Shown: positions 10,687 to 21,774 of the stretch, piece after piece
Position numbering within the stretch: position 1 is the first letter of the stretch
Layout: each line of letters opens with the position of its first letter
NCBI GenBank assembly: GCA_013420905.1
Contig: JAAXNY010000011.1
Span: forward strand, 3,038,001 to 3,102,000
DNA: 64,000 nucleotides
Direction: 5' to 3'
Origin: Collybia mongolica
Taxonomy: Eukaryota > Basidiomycota > Agaricomycetes > Agaricales > Clitocybaceae
The notes under the pieces: model-generated
Databases searched by the model: none
What the model saw: the letters and a program-made list of their open reading frames with translations, nothing else
What the model was told of the DNA's origin: nothing
Program-made: the position numbers and the translations under genes

Positions 10687-11690
10687 GTTCGGCCTCCCAT
10701 CGCGGAGTCCGTGCGAGAGAGCTTGGGCGACCAAATATCATATTTGTCCGCAAACTCACATCTGCATGCAAGCGCATCTTGTCTTCCTCACCTCACGAGA
10801 GCCAGGCATAGACGGCCTCAAGACGACAAAAACAGGTCACATGATATTGAGGCATGTGCCACGGTCACATTACCATTGCCACACCTTCGTTGATTACTTT
10901 CAACCACATCAACGATGTCCACCAAACCACCAACACACCCAACACACCCAACACACCCAACGCCAACCAACGCCCAATGCACTATGCCAGCAAATAGGCC
11001 CCCAAGGCACCCAGAGACGCACAAACGGCAAAAAACAAGGCCAAGGGAGGTGGGGGGAATGGTGGAAAAGGACATGGCCCAATGGGACAGCAGGGAAAGG
11101 GCGCCCTGAGGGGCGGAGGGAGGTGAGTCCCAGAATATTGCTCACCTATGCACTCACCATGCAGCGCATCCCCCCTAGGAAAACCTCAGGAACCCGCAAT
11201 GAGGAGGACATGGCTGCCAATGCTCGGGGTGCCCCAGCGGTGTGCGTGTTTTTTTTATCACTCCTGTTGCTAATAGCCCATCCCAGGACTGAGCGTGCGC
11301 TCAACGCAGGAACCGCCAGCATTGCACCCCCACCTCATGCGCAATCAGCCACCACGCCCACCCTGCCAGTGCAGGGCAAAGTCACAGGCCACTGACAACG
11401 CCATGGGAGCCAACAAGGATGACAGGGGCGGCGGGGGCCCCCGCCCATATTAAATTATGTATTTACTATTAATGTATCATGTTCACTATCAATATATGAT
11501 ATTATCCTATCAATGTATGTAGAACATTAGTAAATAAAATAGTAAGTAAACTCTCATATGTAAGTAAGTAATTTATAATAGTAAAAGAAAGTAAGTGAGT
11601 CTGCACAGACTCTGTGGAGTCCATGCAGAGTCTGTGCAGAGTCCACAAGGACATGTGGGGGACTGTAAAATACAGGAAAATTATCCTATA
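10687..11690. other. 3' part of the retroelement region, no supported gene
   Basis: No domain was recognised. The stretch contains a short ACACCC-type tandem run near 10925-10965 and a perfect 16-bp GC palindrome at 11430-11445. Open frames here are Pro/Thr-rich low-complexity translations. Terminal repeats of the Ngaro-like element could not be delimited by eye. Confidence 0.35.
11430..11445. repeat. perfect 16-bp GC palindrome
   Basis: GGCGGGGGCCCCCGCC reads identically on both strands and lies downstream of the recombinase frame, at a sharp change from GC-rich to AT-rich sequence. It could form a strong hairpin in RNA. Confidence 0.6.
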
Positions 11691-11692
11691 CA

Positions 11693-12012
11693 TCTCCTTT
11701 TATTGGATGAAAATCATCCTATATATCCCCTTGTATGGGATGAAATTCACTCCTTTTATTAGATGAAAATCATCCCATACATCCCTTTTTATGGGATGAA
11801 ATTCACCCCTTTTATTAGATGAAAATCATCCCATACATCCCTTTTTATGGGATGAAATTCACTCCTTTTATTAGATGAAAATCATCCCATACATCCCCTT
11901 TTATGGGATGAAATTCACTCCTTTTATTAGATGAAAATCATCCCATGCATCCCTTTTTATGGGATGAAATTCACCCCTTTTATTAGATGAAAATCATCCC
12001 ATATATTTCACC
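11693..12012. repeat. tandem array, 56-bp unit, about 5.7 copies
   Basis: Each unit contains TTTTATTAGATGAAAATC and TATGGGATGAAATTCA and is nearly identical to the next, with no variable spacers. The array belongs to the right subterminal region of the 4852-12166 transposon and shares its core word with the left end. Degenerate units continue to about 12110. Confidence 0.8.
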
Positions 12013-12152
12013 CCTTATGGGATGATTTTCATTCCATTAATAGATGGTATTTTAACAGTACAATTTCATCCTTTTTTCATACCCCTTAATTTCGTCCACT
12101 AAACTTAGGAAAAACCCTTTTCATCCATTAAGTGGGGGAAAAACCACCCCCA

Positions 12153-12166
12153 CCAGGTGCACAGTG
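12153..12166 (-). repeat. right terminal inverted repeat of the DNA transposon
   Basis: Read on the minus strand it is CACTGTGCACCTGG, matching the left end CACTGTGAAACTGG (4852-4865) at 12 of 14 bases. AGG follows as the second target-site copy. Confidence 0.6.
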
Positions 12167-12300
12167 AGGGAGCCCACGTGGCCCGTCGTTTTCAATGATA
12201 TATTTGGGATATCATGGTGAATTGTAGCGAGATTTTCTGGGGGGTCAGACGAACTCTCCGTTGTGAGATTTAGGGAGATCTCATCCCAAAAAAGCGCGTA
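12167..12300 (+). pseudogene. right half of the split F-box relic
   Basis: Directly after the transposon the sequence GGAGCCCACGTGGCCCG aligns without gap to GAAGTCCGTGTGGTTTG of the F-box gene at 2661-4133, almost all differences being transitions. This picks up where the left half stops at 4851. The similarity fades beyond about 12300. Confidence 0.55.
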
Positions 12301-12506
12301 TATTCTCCCTGTGTGAGGCCAGTATATACCTTATTGTTCCCTCGTGGAACGTCCTCACCTCACGTGAATTCCGGCGTGCTTCCACACTTGAAATCGACAT
12401 TTCTGTTGGTCAAAAATTCCTCAGATGGCCATTGTCCCATATCTTCAAATTATCGCAATATCAATGACACGCTACGTGCAATTGGTTGAGCCTACCATAA
12501 GATCAA

Positions 12507-14185
12507 TTAAGTAACAATAACGGGCTTTTGTCCCATGTGTGCTGCTAGGAACAACTGAGTAATATCCCAAACTCTCCTCCACTGAGTTTGGAGGCGCTCT
12601 CCTCCGTCATAACACTCCAAACAACATCCTGGAGAACATATCCAGCTGAGGAGGAAAGCAATTGTGACCTCATCTCCAACAGTGAAGGATCCCAGATCGA
12701 GTGTCCTCAGTCTCATGCGAGGCGTGCGTTCGAAAGCTGCTTGAGACTCAGGCATAGTGATGCGACTGGTATCAACTGAAATCCCAAGATCGCGGAGGAA
12801 AGGACAATGGTAAGCGAAGGGGAGGATAGAAAGGATGGTGAGATTTGGTGCCTTGGAGAACATTTGTTTATGGTTGAGATGGAGGGTCTCAAGCAAGGGA
12901 AATGCGATGGCGATTTCTTTCATATCTTCCTCATCAAGCACCAACGAATCCCAGTATATTATTACCAGACGTGACAGCCTCGAATATTTGAAAAGAGGCT
13001 TGAATGTGTCAATGGTGAAGGATTCATGGATGGGCTGAGGTTCTACAGGAATGGGATCCCCAGGACTCCATGTATGGTGGCAGGATAGCCCGAGCGATGT
13101 CAGGCTATCGTAAGTAGTGGAAATGGCGTCGATTAATATTTTATATGCCCTTGGACTCTCAAGGCTTTGCGAGTTTATTGTCAGTGCTTCCAGGTCCTTC
13201 GGCCCGTTGGGTGCTTCTACGAAGTGTAGTGCATCTACAAATGAAGCACAAAAGGAAAGTCTTTTTAGTGATGAGAATGAATTCGTGGCAAAAGCTGGGC
13301 TTTTCGATGAAGCGGTGTCTACTGCAGGGAAATGTACATTTTCCATATTATAGTCCCACTCGAATTCGATGATGCGGAGGTACTGAAGGCGGGAGACCGA
13401 TTGAGCGATTTCTGGTGTGAAGTGGTAAGGAAGGATTGTCAAATGTTCAAGCTTTGACATTGCAGACAAGAGGGGTACCAAGACAAGCTCCACTGCTTCG
13501 AGAGGGCCTGCAACCAGAAGGGAAAGATGAGTGATATTGGGCATTCGAGCTATATCTGCAAGAGCCGTTCTCGCTGATTTCACAGTTTTGTTGTCGTATA
13601 ACCTGACCCAAAACTCGGTTATACCGGCGTGCATAAAGATTACACACAGTTCGAAACTTCTGTCGTCGTACCACTCCAAGGTTCGCAAGGCAGGAAATAC
13701 CGTGAGATGTGTGCGTGTCCTTGCAATGGCATCAAACGCACTCATTGCAATGCGTGGTTGGCGCCCTTTGTACCTGATACGATGAACATGTTGGCTGTAT
13801 TTCTCAAAATGTCTCCACTGAGAGATCGAAGGCCTCGTTAAAAACTCCTGGAGAACAACAAGAAATCAAGTAAATTTCAAGTCTAAGAAAATTAACCTAC
13901 ATAGTAACCGGGCTCCTTTTTTGACTTTGTCATTGGAGCAAGGATGCTGAATAATCGGTACAGGTTATCCACGTCACGCCACAGACGATCTATTGCAAGT
14001 TCAAACCACGTCTTTGAGACTTGGGAATTGACCGCGTTGTGACGGCGATCAAGGAGGCCAAAAACATCATTGAGAAGTTCTGGCATGTCGAGAAATCTGG
14101 CTGTGGAGGACGTCTTGATGCCTGACTGTGACATGTATTTATATGAGTGATTTAACAACAGTTTACTGAGGCCCCTTGAATGCAA
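12507..14185 (-). CDS. F-box protein (Agaricomycete type)
   Basis: Two exons, 14185-13901 and 13847-12507, joined across a 53-nt intron (GTAGGT...CTCCAG, phase 0), give about 541 residues. The N-terminus contains the F-box segment LDMPELLNDVFGLLDRRHN...VSKTWFELAIDRLWRDV, followed by a linker with HVHRIRY and a long leucine-rich body with regularly spaced LxxLxL strands. The protein probably recruits substrates to an SCF ubiquitin ligase; the substrate cannot be guessed. The start at 14185 is the first Met of the frame; the Met of MSQSGIK, 17 codons on, is an alternative. The gene looks intact, unlike the F-box relics on the other side of the transposon, one of which (4205-4335) is its paralogue. 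Confidence 0.8.
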
Positions 14186-17100
14186 ACGCTAGGTCTAGCA
14201 CAAGAGATGGAGAACAAATTGCGATCGATGGCCTGATAACGCCCCGTGACTAGGCACGTGTATTTCGTGTCCAGGTCACAGGCGGCGTGTGCTCATCGAT
14301 GAGGTCGAAACTCAAAAACGGGGTTTCGGGGCGGGGGTGCTGAGGTAATGATATCGACGCGTCGTCACGGATTTTTCCCCGAACGCATCCACAATCCCTC
14401 CACACCTCCGAATACCTCTCCTTTGATACTATTGGAATAGATAAAGCTCAGTCAACGTAGAATAGACTAATATATATTGTAGTGTACCTATTGGAATAGA
14501 TAAAGCTACGTGGTAATCAGTAAGTGGGTTTGGTAAATAGTAAGTAGAGTACACACCTCAGTCAACGTAGAATAGACTGAGGTGGTACGACGATTTTCGT
14601 ATGTAGATATCCTAAAGATGCCAAGGCCCGTAACTACACTACGGGTCATATCAGTGAAATAGAAATGTAAAGGGTGAGCTAAGAGATCGTCGTCCGTTTA
14701 CGGGCGCGCGTGATGCGACGCGGCAGGGCACGACGGGATGCGGCGGTCCGCCTCCTTCCAACAGATACTGGCCAAACACTAGCTCGCCACAAGTGACCCA
14801 CCTACTAACTCGAGTGAAACTTCCGAATCCATTACACATGATCAAAGGTCAATAGGCTTCCATGAATTGATGTAAAACTAATACTTATATCAGCTAGTTG
14901 CACGATGTGGAGGATATCGTGGCATGTTATTGGTGTTAAATTATTGGTTTGCGCCATCATCTTGCATAATGTAATTCCTTGTGATCGTTACCACAGTCCA
15001 ATGTCTTACCTAAATCCAAAATTATTCAGCTTATTCCCCGGACCATGGTTGCCCCATTTAACTACACCACGTCCAATGTGCTCGCTTGATCGCTGCTATA
15101 CGTGATCCTCACCTGTATCCACCATTGTGGTCACCTTCGCTACCTTGAACTCGTCCCCAATGTTACTATCAAGAACGCTATACCTGTTTCGCTGCATTCC
15201 TTCCAAAGTGCAGCCTGAACACGCATCGAAGAGGCGGAAACCGGGATTCGATCATCAATGACTATAATGTGGTCGCATTCCTTCTGAGTTAGGTCTGCTT
15301 ATCTCGGTGCGACATAAGTCCTGCTACATCAGAAACTAATTCCACTGCGTCATCTATAATGGAAACCATACGTCATCGCTGCCGACGGTGACGGGGGAGA
15401 GAAACTCTCCTGAGTCTATTTCTCAAAATCGGAGAGAAGATGGTTATCGTAATTCAAATATTCAAGACTCGCAATGACGAACCGTTAGAGTAAACACTCA
15501 CATGTTGGCATGTGTTCCTTACCGAAGACTTTCCGGTGGAACAGTTACCTCCACACATCCGGGAGGCAGGAGAACGGCTAGGAAACACGGATAACATAAG
15601 GTCCGTGAGCCGTCAACCAAGGAAACGAAACCCAAGGTGTCTGATTCCTTATCGTGACTCAACACAAGTGGTTACATAGGCGCTTCTGGCGCACGTTAAA
15701 GGGTATACAAAACTCACTTCAAAAACACTTTTCATCGGCCTCCCCGATATCCTGTCTTCAAGTGATTTCACCCTTGACGACACCTTGGGAAGGAGGATTT
15801 TGATACAATACGCTTGGGAATGCCACTTCTGCACTTTTCCTAGGATCTAACAGAACGGTCAGGGCGTCTTTTGGTCGTGCGTTGTGGGCATTGAAGCATC
15901 AGAAGGGACGGAGCGAAATTACTTACGGTTAAGCTCATGGTGAGTCTTTCGCTGAGGAAAGAATGTTCCATGTGTGACATAAAATTGACACACTAAGAAT
16001 TGTCAGCCACCGTACCAATCGCATACAAAACATCCATTACACACGCGTACCAGGATTTAGATTTTATTGCCAATTATTCCCGTCCATCACAAACCGGTGG
16101 TAAAGCGAAGGCGAGGGTGAAGGCGAGATTTCTGGAACATGGGCGGCAACGATGAGGTTAAGGACTGTTTTTGAGGCTGAGATGCAATCTGGAGGACACC
16201 GACATAACTTCTTCATCCACGTCGACTCTTCCGAGTTATTTTATAGCCTCTGCCTGTCCGAATTTGTCTATCGTTGGAAGTAGTGGGCTTCAAGAAACGA
16301 CCGGTGAATGGTCAACCGTCTGTATCCAGAGCGTGTGCTTTGATCAACTACCTGTAAAATGGGTGGTGGGCTGTATGCCGACACAAGCCAAGATCTAGGC
16401 TTGTGGTGGATATCGAGACAGCGGTTCAGCCATCAAAAGCTCTCGAGCGGAGCTACTCGACCCATCCGCATACGGATTTAGAATAAAGCAGAACAGTAGA
16501 ACGCCGATCCTGGGCATTCGTAACCCTAAGCCTACCTCTATCCTGCGCAGAAGTGGCTGATATCTATGAAATGGTGAACTCCGTTGGTTCTGAAGACCGA
16601 AATGCGCCAGTGAAGGTTGAGGAATACAAAATATCACCTAAACCCTCCATTGTGGATGTTGGGTGGATAATAGCTCGTGGCTAAAACGCACAGCCCGTCC
16701 TAATTCTCATCGCGGGTAATGCGTAGCAAGTACGGCTCACGGGAGCGTCTGAACTAGGATTTCATGTAGTATGTTTGTTGAGGTGCTGGTATGACCCTGG
16801 GGTCAGGATCAGGTAGGAGGGCAGAGCGGGCGAGTTGTAGAGCTCCAAGGGGGTAGGGCGCGAACCACTCCAAGCCGCTCACTCGAACCCCAGAGTTTGT
16901 GCAAGAATCATTTATTTTTTCGTTACCAGTGGCCACAGGACTGGTAGTAGGAGTCTATGGGAAGAGAATGGTGTCACCTGCCATGAGGCGAAAGGAAAGC
17001 GTCATCATTTGTGTCTTTCAAACTCTAGCACTACCGCTAGCGTCGATGACGCCCCAGATACTAAGTATTGCTGTTGATGCACGCGCTGCCAATCCGGAGC

Positions 17101-20100
17101 TAGGCTGTCTCCTCATTTCCCACAAGTGTTATGAGCCAACATAAGCATTTAAGCATCCCAGTGTGATGCTATGATGACGACATACCAGTACCATGTCCCC
17201 CGTCACAGCTCATTTTCATCGTGTCCGGTGACCACCTCCAGATCCGTAATTCGCGAATGCCATACCCCAACCGCATGGCTAGCATTGGTTGCGCTTGGAC
17301 GCGAGTCGGAGTCCGAGTCAGGGCCCGTTGGGATAATTAATTTTCGGCGTCATTGATGCTAGTGTTGGCGTTGATCTTCGCCTCTGGATCCACCGCACAG
17401 CCAGAGCGTGATTAAAACGGCCCACTGCAGTCCAGTTTCTTAGCGACGTAAGTGAGTATCCGGATTTCGAATTCGCCCTGGCCCTAAGCTAACTGACATA
17501 CGAACGGAATGTACTCACATGCATTGCATTGTACCCATAAAGATATATTGTCCGCTAATATTAACTGAGGCTAAGGAGAACAAAAACGTTGTCGAGGATG
17601 ATCCGTGTCAACTTTCCGTGGCTGAACCGAAATACTTGAGAGGAACACGTGGTTCGAACGATCTAGACCTATGTCCCGGGGTTTGCCGCTCTCCACATGA
17701 ACAGGTCCGAAGACAGCGGGGAGCGGGAGGTGGAAGTATGGAATATATGCCGTGTGCGAGTGGGTTTCGCACGCGTTCAGTATGAGTTACGGACTATTCA
17801 GCGTATGTCCCAGCCGACCCTGATTTCTTGCTTGATCACCGTCGAAAAAGGGGTTTGCTTTCAAGGATCCCATAATCTAGAATCCATATGGAATAAGTGC
17901 TCACGAGGTTTCGGGGATGTAGTCTTTTGGTCGTACGAGATCCTCTCTGTCGCCGCCGCTCGAAAGCGAGCCTATACCTCTACTTATCTTCATCACAAGA
18001 GTGGAGACAGTGGCAATATCCCCACAAGGTGTTGTCGCGCTGTGGACCTCGGTACTGTATCATCCATTCAACTGCGCAATCAAGAGGCATGTACATTGAG
18101 CGTCGGAGCCACAAACACTTACAGTATGCACTCGATCATCAATCGCGTTTCCGTTCTTCCAATCTTCCCAATTCCCGAGATGACCAATCCAACCGGCACC
18201 CGACAGGATGGAATCGCGGAAATCGCTTGGTCTATACTTGTCTTTCTTCCATCTTTTTCTCTTCTTTTCAATCTCATTTTTTTTTCTTGTTCATGCCCCA
18301 GCACTACGTAAACGGGCTCCAAGGGGGCTTGTGGTTCTCCCGAGTAAATTTTGAGGTGTCATCCCGAGTGTCCAAAGTGACGTGGGTAAACTGGGAAATA
18401 AATAGGACGCAGGAGTGGGAGCTTTAAGAAGGTTCTCAACGTTGATGTTTCGGGATACCTGGGGGCTGTGGTATCGGGGACAATCATATATGCGATTCGA
18501 GGTTCACCGACAAATAGAGTACAATGAGCATTTTGCCATTCAGGTAGCTGCGTGAGATAACTGGCGTGCAAAGGGTTTAGTTTCTGTTAGCCATGGGAGA
18601 AATTTTCATGATTAATTTCTAGAGGAGGCTGACCTTAAGCTACCTCTTACCTTGTACGAGCCCACGGACCGTTTACGATAACGCTATTCCTGGAATGTTT
18701 CGTTTTACCAGGTGCCTTGCGTTAAGATTGATGCGAAATGCGGATAGCTCCTCGGGCGATGGAAAGAGGGCGGGGTTGTCGGGGTACGGTGAGATTAAGA
18801 GGGCTATTTGTATGAAGAAGAAAAGCTGCGCACCGCCAACGATAATATATATGACTAGTCACATTTCGGCGGTTGGACGCTGAGCGCCGGGAGACATGAC
18901 TAGGATGAACTGTGTTCGGCTTCGGTCAGTTATGGCCTATCATTATACAGTTGTAAGGAAAAGGTTAACTATAGGTAACTTGGATGCTTGTACGAGCCCC
19001 ACGGACCGTCTTCTACTTACATCGAGATATTCTGCGTTGTTAATGTACGCAATATATCTCCTTTGGGGCGACATTGCTAACTCTATCCAGAATCGAAGTG
19101 TGAAAGTGCACAAATACGTGTAAGATTATGAAGAGTGTTAGGAAAGGGAGATAGTAGCCGCATCCCATTGGCCATATTGACGTTGAGAGTTGAGTGCTGG
19201 GCAAGATATCTGGCGTGGGGTAAGTTTGAATTATTGTCAGCCGCGACAGAGGGTTTATCATTACGAGGAGGCTTATCCTGCCTAGCCTTAGATTATCCAT
19301 CTCCAGACATACTGGTTTCATTTGAACGCGAAATATGGACGCTCTGTCGTGGAGCGCCCTTGTTAAATCTCATCGGAAATGAAGCAGGAGTATAACAGTG
19401 CGTACAGAACCATTGGATGCCTGTATTGAAAAAGCAGGGAGGAACCTATGTGGTCAGCCACGTCCTAACCGATATTGTTTGGTAAGAGTCAAATCAATCA
19501 CGCTCACTGGAAGGGGGGAGGCTGACCTTTTTCTACCTCGATCATCGGCCTATTTATCTTTAGCATTTCACTCAAAGTGGCGTGAACTAGATATAAAACA
19601 TACTCCCTCACAAACAAACGGGCTTGATTCTCTCTATGGACTCAACCATAGCCTGACCGATCACGACCGCTTTGGGGGTATGGTTCAGGTTCTAGTAAGC
19701 CCCTTCTTTTCAAAAGGGATCGCGGCTGACCTTACTCCTATCCTCTTCCGCTTTCACGAACCATCTCTCCTCATGTGCAGTCCCGAACCGCAAAACAAAT
19801 TTCCATGACGTACAGAGCTCGAAAAACAATCACAGGTGAGCTTTTCGTCGAAATTTATCTTCCTTCCGGGCCTGCACAAAAGTAGAAACGAGGGCATAGT
19901 TTTTCCTATGAGTTGACTTCTGTCTAGGAACAAATGACTCAAGTAGCGATACCGGACCGTCCTGTCGCATCATTGAATCAGACTTTTGAGACAAGAGGTT
20001 TAACTCACATATCCATGGAAACGAAACGTCAATCACCAACAATCTGAAACCCTCCATTCGTTGACCATTGAAGTAAGTTTTGACTGACAAGTATCGGGGG

Positions 20101-21422
20101 CTGACCTGCTGCGGAAAAATTCAGATGGTTGATGAACACTACCTCTCAATCTCGAACTTGTCCGTTTACATTTCCACTACTTCCAGTTCCGCCCATATGT
20201 CCAGGAGGTGTACTTGAGCGGTTGTTCTCCCCATTTTTTGCGAACGTGTTGTACCGTTCGTATTTCTGAATGAAGAGCACTTATGCTGGAGAATTGTGCG
20301 GAGGCCAGCCGTGATTCGTTTATTCGGGAACTTTAAAAACGAGGTGGTGAGGACATTTACAAGGTTTGGTTGTTGAAAAGCTCACCGATTGTTAAGCCCA
20401 TTCTCTAGGTTCTTGCAGCGCCAGACTCGAGTATTGGTGGAGCATTCCCTTCAGACAATCAAAACTGTCACGCGCCCAGTATCATGGAATGGATCTGATA
20501 GCGGGGTGGAGGTTGGCTAAAATCGCCTACTTCCACTTTATAGGCTTTGGCAAAGATAACATGCACATAGGCATACGTTGGTGGGCCTCGAGTAACTGAG
20601 TTTGCAGAGAGTAAAAGAAAACGGAAGCCATGCGGAGAGTTGACACAGCCACATAACAATTCGGTCGCAGCACGTGCCTCATGTGAACCGCTTTCAAATT
20701 CCTACCCATTAAATATTTCTTCCCCCTCACTCTCTCTACGAACATCGGAATGGTAAGCTATATCTATATGCCCGCCCTACGTGCTGACTTAAGGTTACAC
20801 TTTTTACCACCAGAGCTCGCAAACAGTGCGCCGTGGTCACTGGTGAGTCGTGACACCACATTTTTCAACCTCAAGTTCTCTTGAACCTCCAAAACGAACT
20901 ACAGACTATTCGCATCTATTCCTCGTCATCCGATGGGCATTTGGCAAAATCTTAATGTGTTTTTCTATCATGTGGTCAAGGAGGGCCAAGCCGTGATCAA
21001 TTGTGCGTTTCTTACGACATCGATCTAGTCCACTAAGAATCCACCCCCAGAGCAGGTGTAAACCAAGTAGTTAACCTCAACCTTATTATACAGATGTGAT
21101 GTGATACAAATCACCATCTGGAATTTTGTATCCATCGGATAATGATCAAAGTTTTAGAGCTTGCCAAGAAAAGCTTTAGGAACTTCAAGGCATGCAACGC
21201 CTTTCAGTCATCATCTACAGTCATTGCCAAGCAAAACATATTGTCGGGAAAGCCCAGACCGCTTGGATGGTAGCCAGATTCTTGTCAAAATTGAGAGCAC
21301 GGTAGATGTTCGCGTCTGATGCCAAATACGAGCACATTATCTCCGAATCGGATATGTAGCGACTTCAAAAGGCGTTTCCCCACAACTCGCAAGCGTCCGG
21401 ACGCCAGTCTTCACGACTCACT
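14186..21422. other. gene-poor stretch, no supported gene
   Basis: Seven kilobases without a recognisable domain or convincing exon chain. Short open frames up to 204 codons show no family resemblance. Structures seen are the small repeat cluster at 14430-14583 and dispersed similar words (TTGTACGAGCC near 18653 and 18988; GGCTGACCTT near 18629, 19520 and 19724) suggesting old duplications. Confidence 0.4.
14430..14583. repeat. duplicated short segments ending in a 9-bp hairpin
   Basis: ATTGGAATAGATAAAGCT occurs at about 14430 and 14489, and CAGTCAACGTAGAATAGACT at about 14451 and 14559. The second copy lies in a perfect inverted repeat, ACCTCAGTC (14555-14563) with GACTGAGGT (14575-14583). 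It may be a remnant of a small non-autonomous element. Confidence 0.45.
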
Positions 21423-21774
21423 ATGAGACCCTCAATGAAGCATGCTTTCCTTGTGCTTGCCTCGATCGGCCTCTCAAGTGCGGTCCCTCAAGTCGTTGTA
21501 GGAATGGCCCTTTCTCATCAAGCTGGCATTTGACAAGCCTTTTTTTAGGGACCGATCGAAGTAGTCACAGCGTCATGTACAACATTCCATTTCTCGGGCG
21601 CAACGTCTGTCAGCACGCACACGTTCACCTACACGAGCTACCCAACAATTACTACCTTGCCCGGAGGTCAGACCCCTGCTCCAGTCACCACAATTACCGC
21701 GATCTCGGTATGAGTTTTTGCTATACGTAACTTACTCACATCTTCTCAATGGTTTTCTATTGGAGCAGTGTTAA
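21423..21774 (+). CDS. small secreted protein A
   Basis: The model joins 21423-21497, 21549-21707 and 21769-21774, with introns GTAGGA...TTTTAG (51 nt) and GTATGA...GAGCAG (61 nt). The product is about 79 residues: a hydrophobic signal peptide (start MRPSMKHAFL, predicted cleavage near SSAVPQ), then a mature chain rich in Thr/Ser with SCTTFHFSG and TSYPTITTLP and one or two Cys. If the second intron is retained, the frame ends at once in GTA TGA, giving nearly the same protein. The paralogue at 25013 has introns at identical positions. The role is unknown; such proteins are often cell-wall or effector-like. Confidence 0.65.

Larger units (their letters stand above)
4852..12166. mobile_element. 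CACTA/KDZ-like DNA transposon with nested retroelement
   Basis: The 7315-bp interval begins CACTGTGAAACTGG and ends with the inverted match CCAGGTGCACAGTG (12 of 14 positions), flanked by AGG on both sides. Both ends carry arrays of the near-palindromic word GGATGAAATTCATCC, as expected of subterminal repeats of CACTA-type elements. The F-box relic on the left continues without gap on the right once one AGG is removed, which independently fixes both boundaries. Inside are a broken spliced minus-strand gene (about 5437-6180), perhaps a transposase remnant, and an Ngaro-like retrotransposon (6755-10686). No intact transposase with visible DDE residues was found, so the superfamily rests on termini, duplication length and subterminal repeats. 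Confidence 0.6.

Noticed and set aside
10631..11395. 254-codon frame overlapping the recombinase end
   Set aside because: Different frame, low-complexity His/Thr/Pro translation of a simple repeat, no recognisable domain.
11693..12012. CRISPR-like array
   Set aside because: Units are contiguous without variable spacers and the genome is eukaryotic; it is a transposon subterminal tandem repeat.
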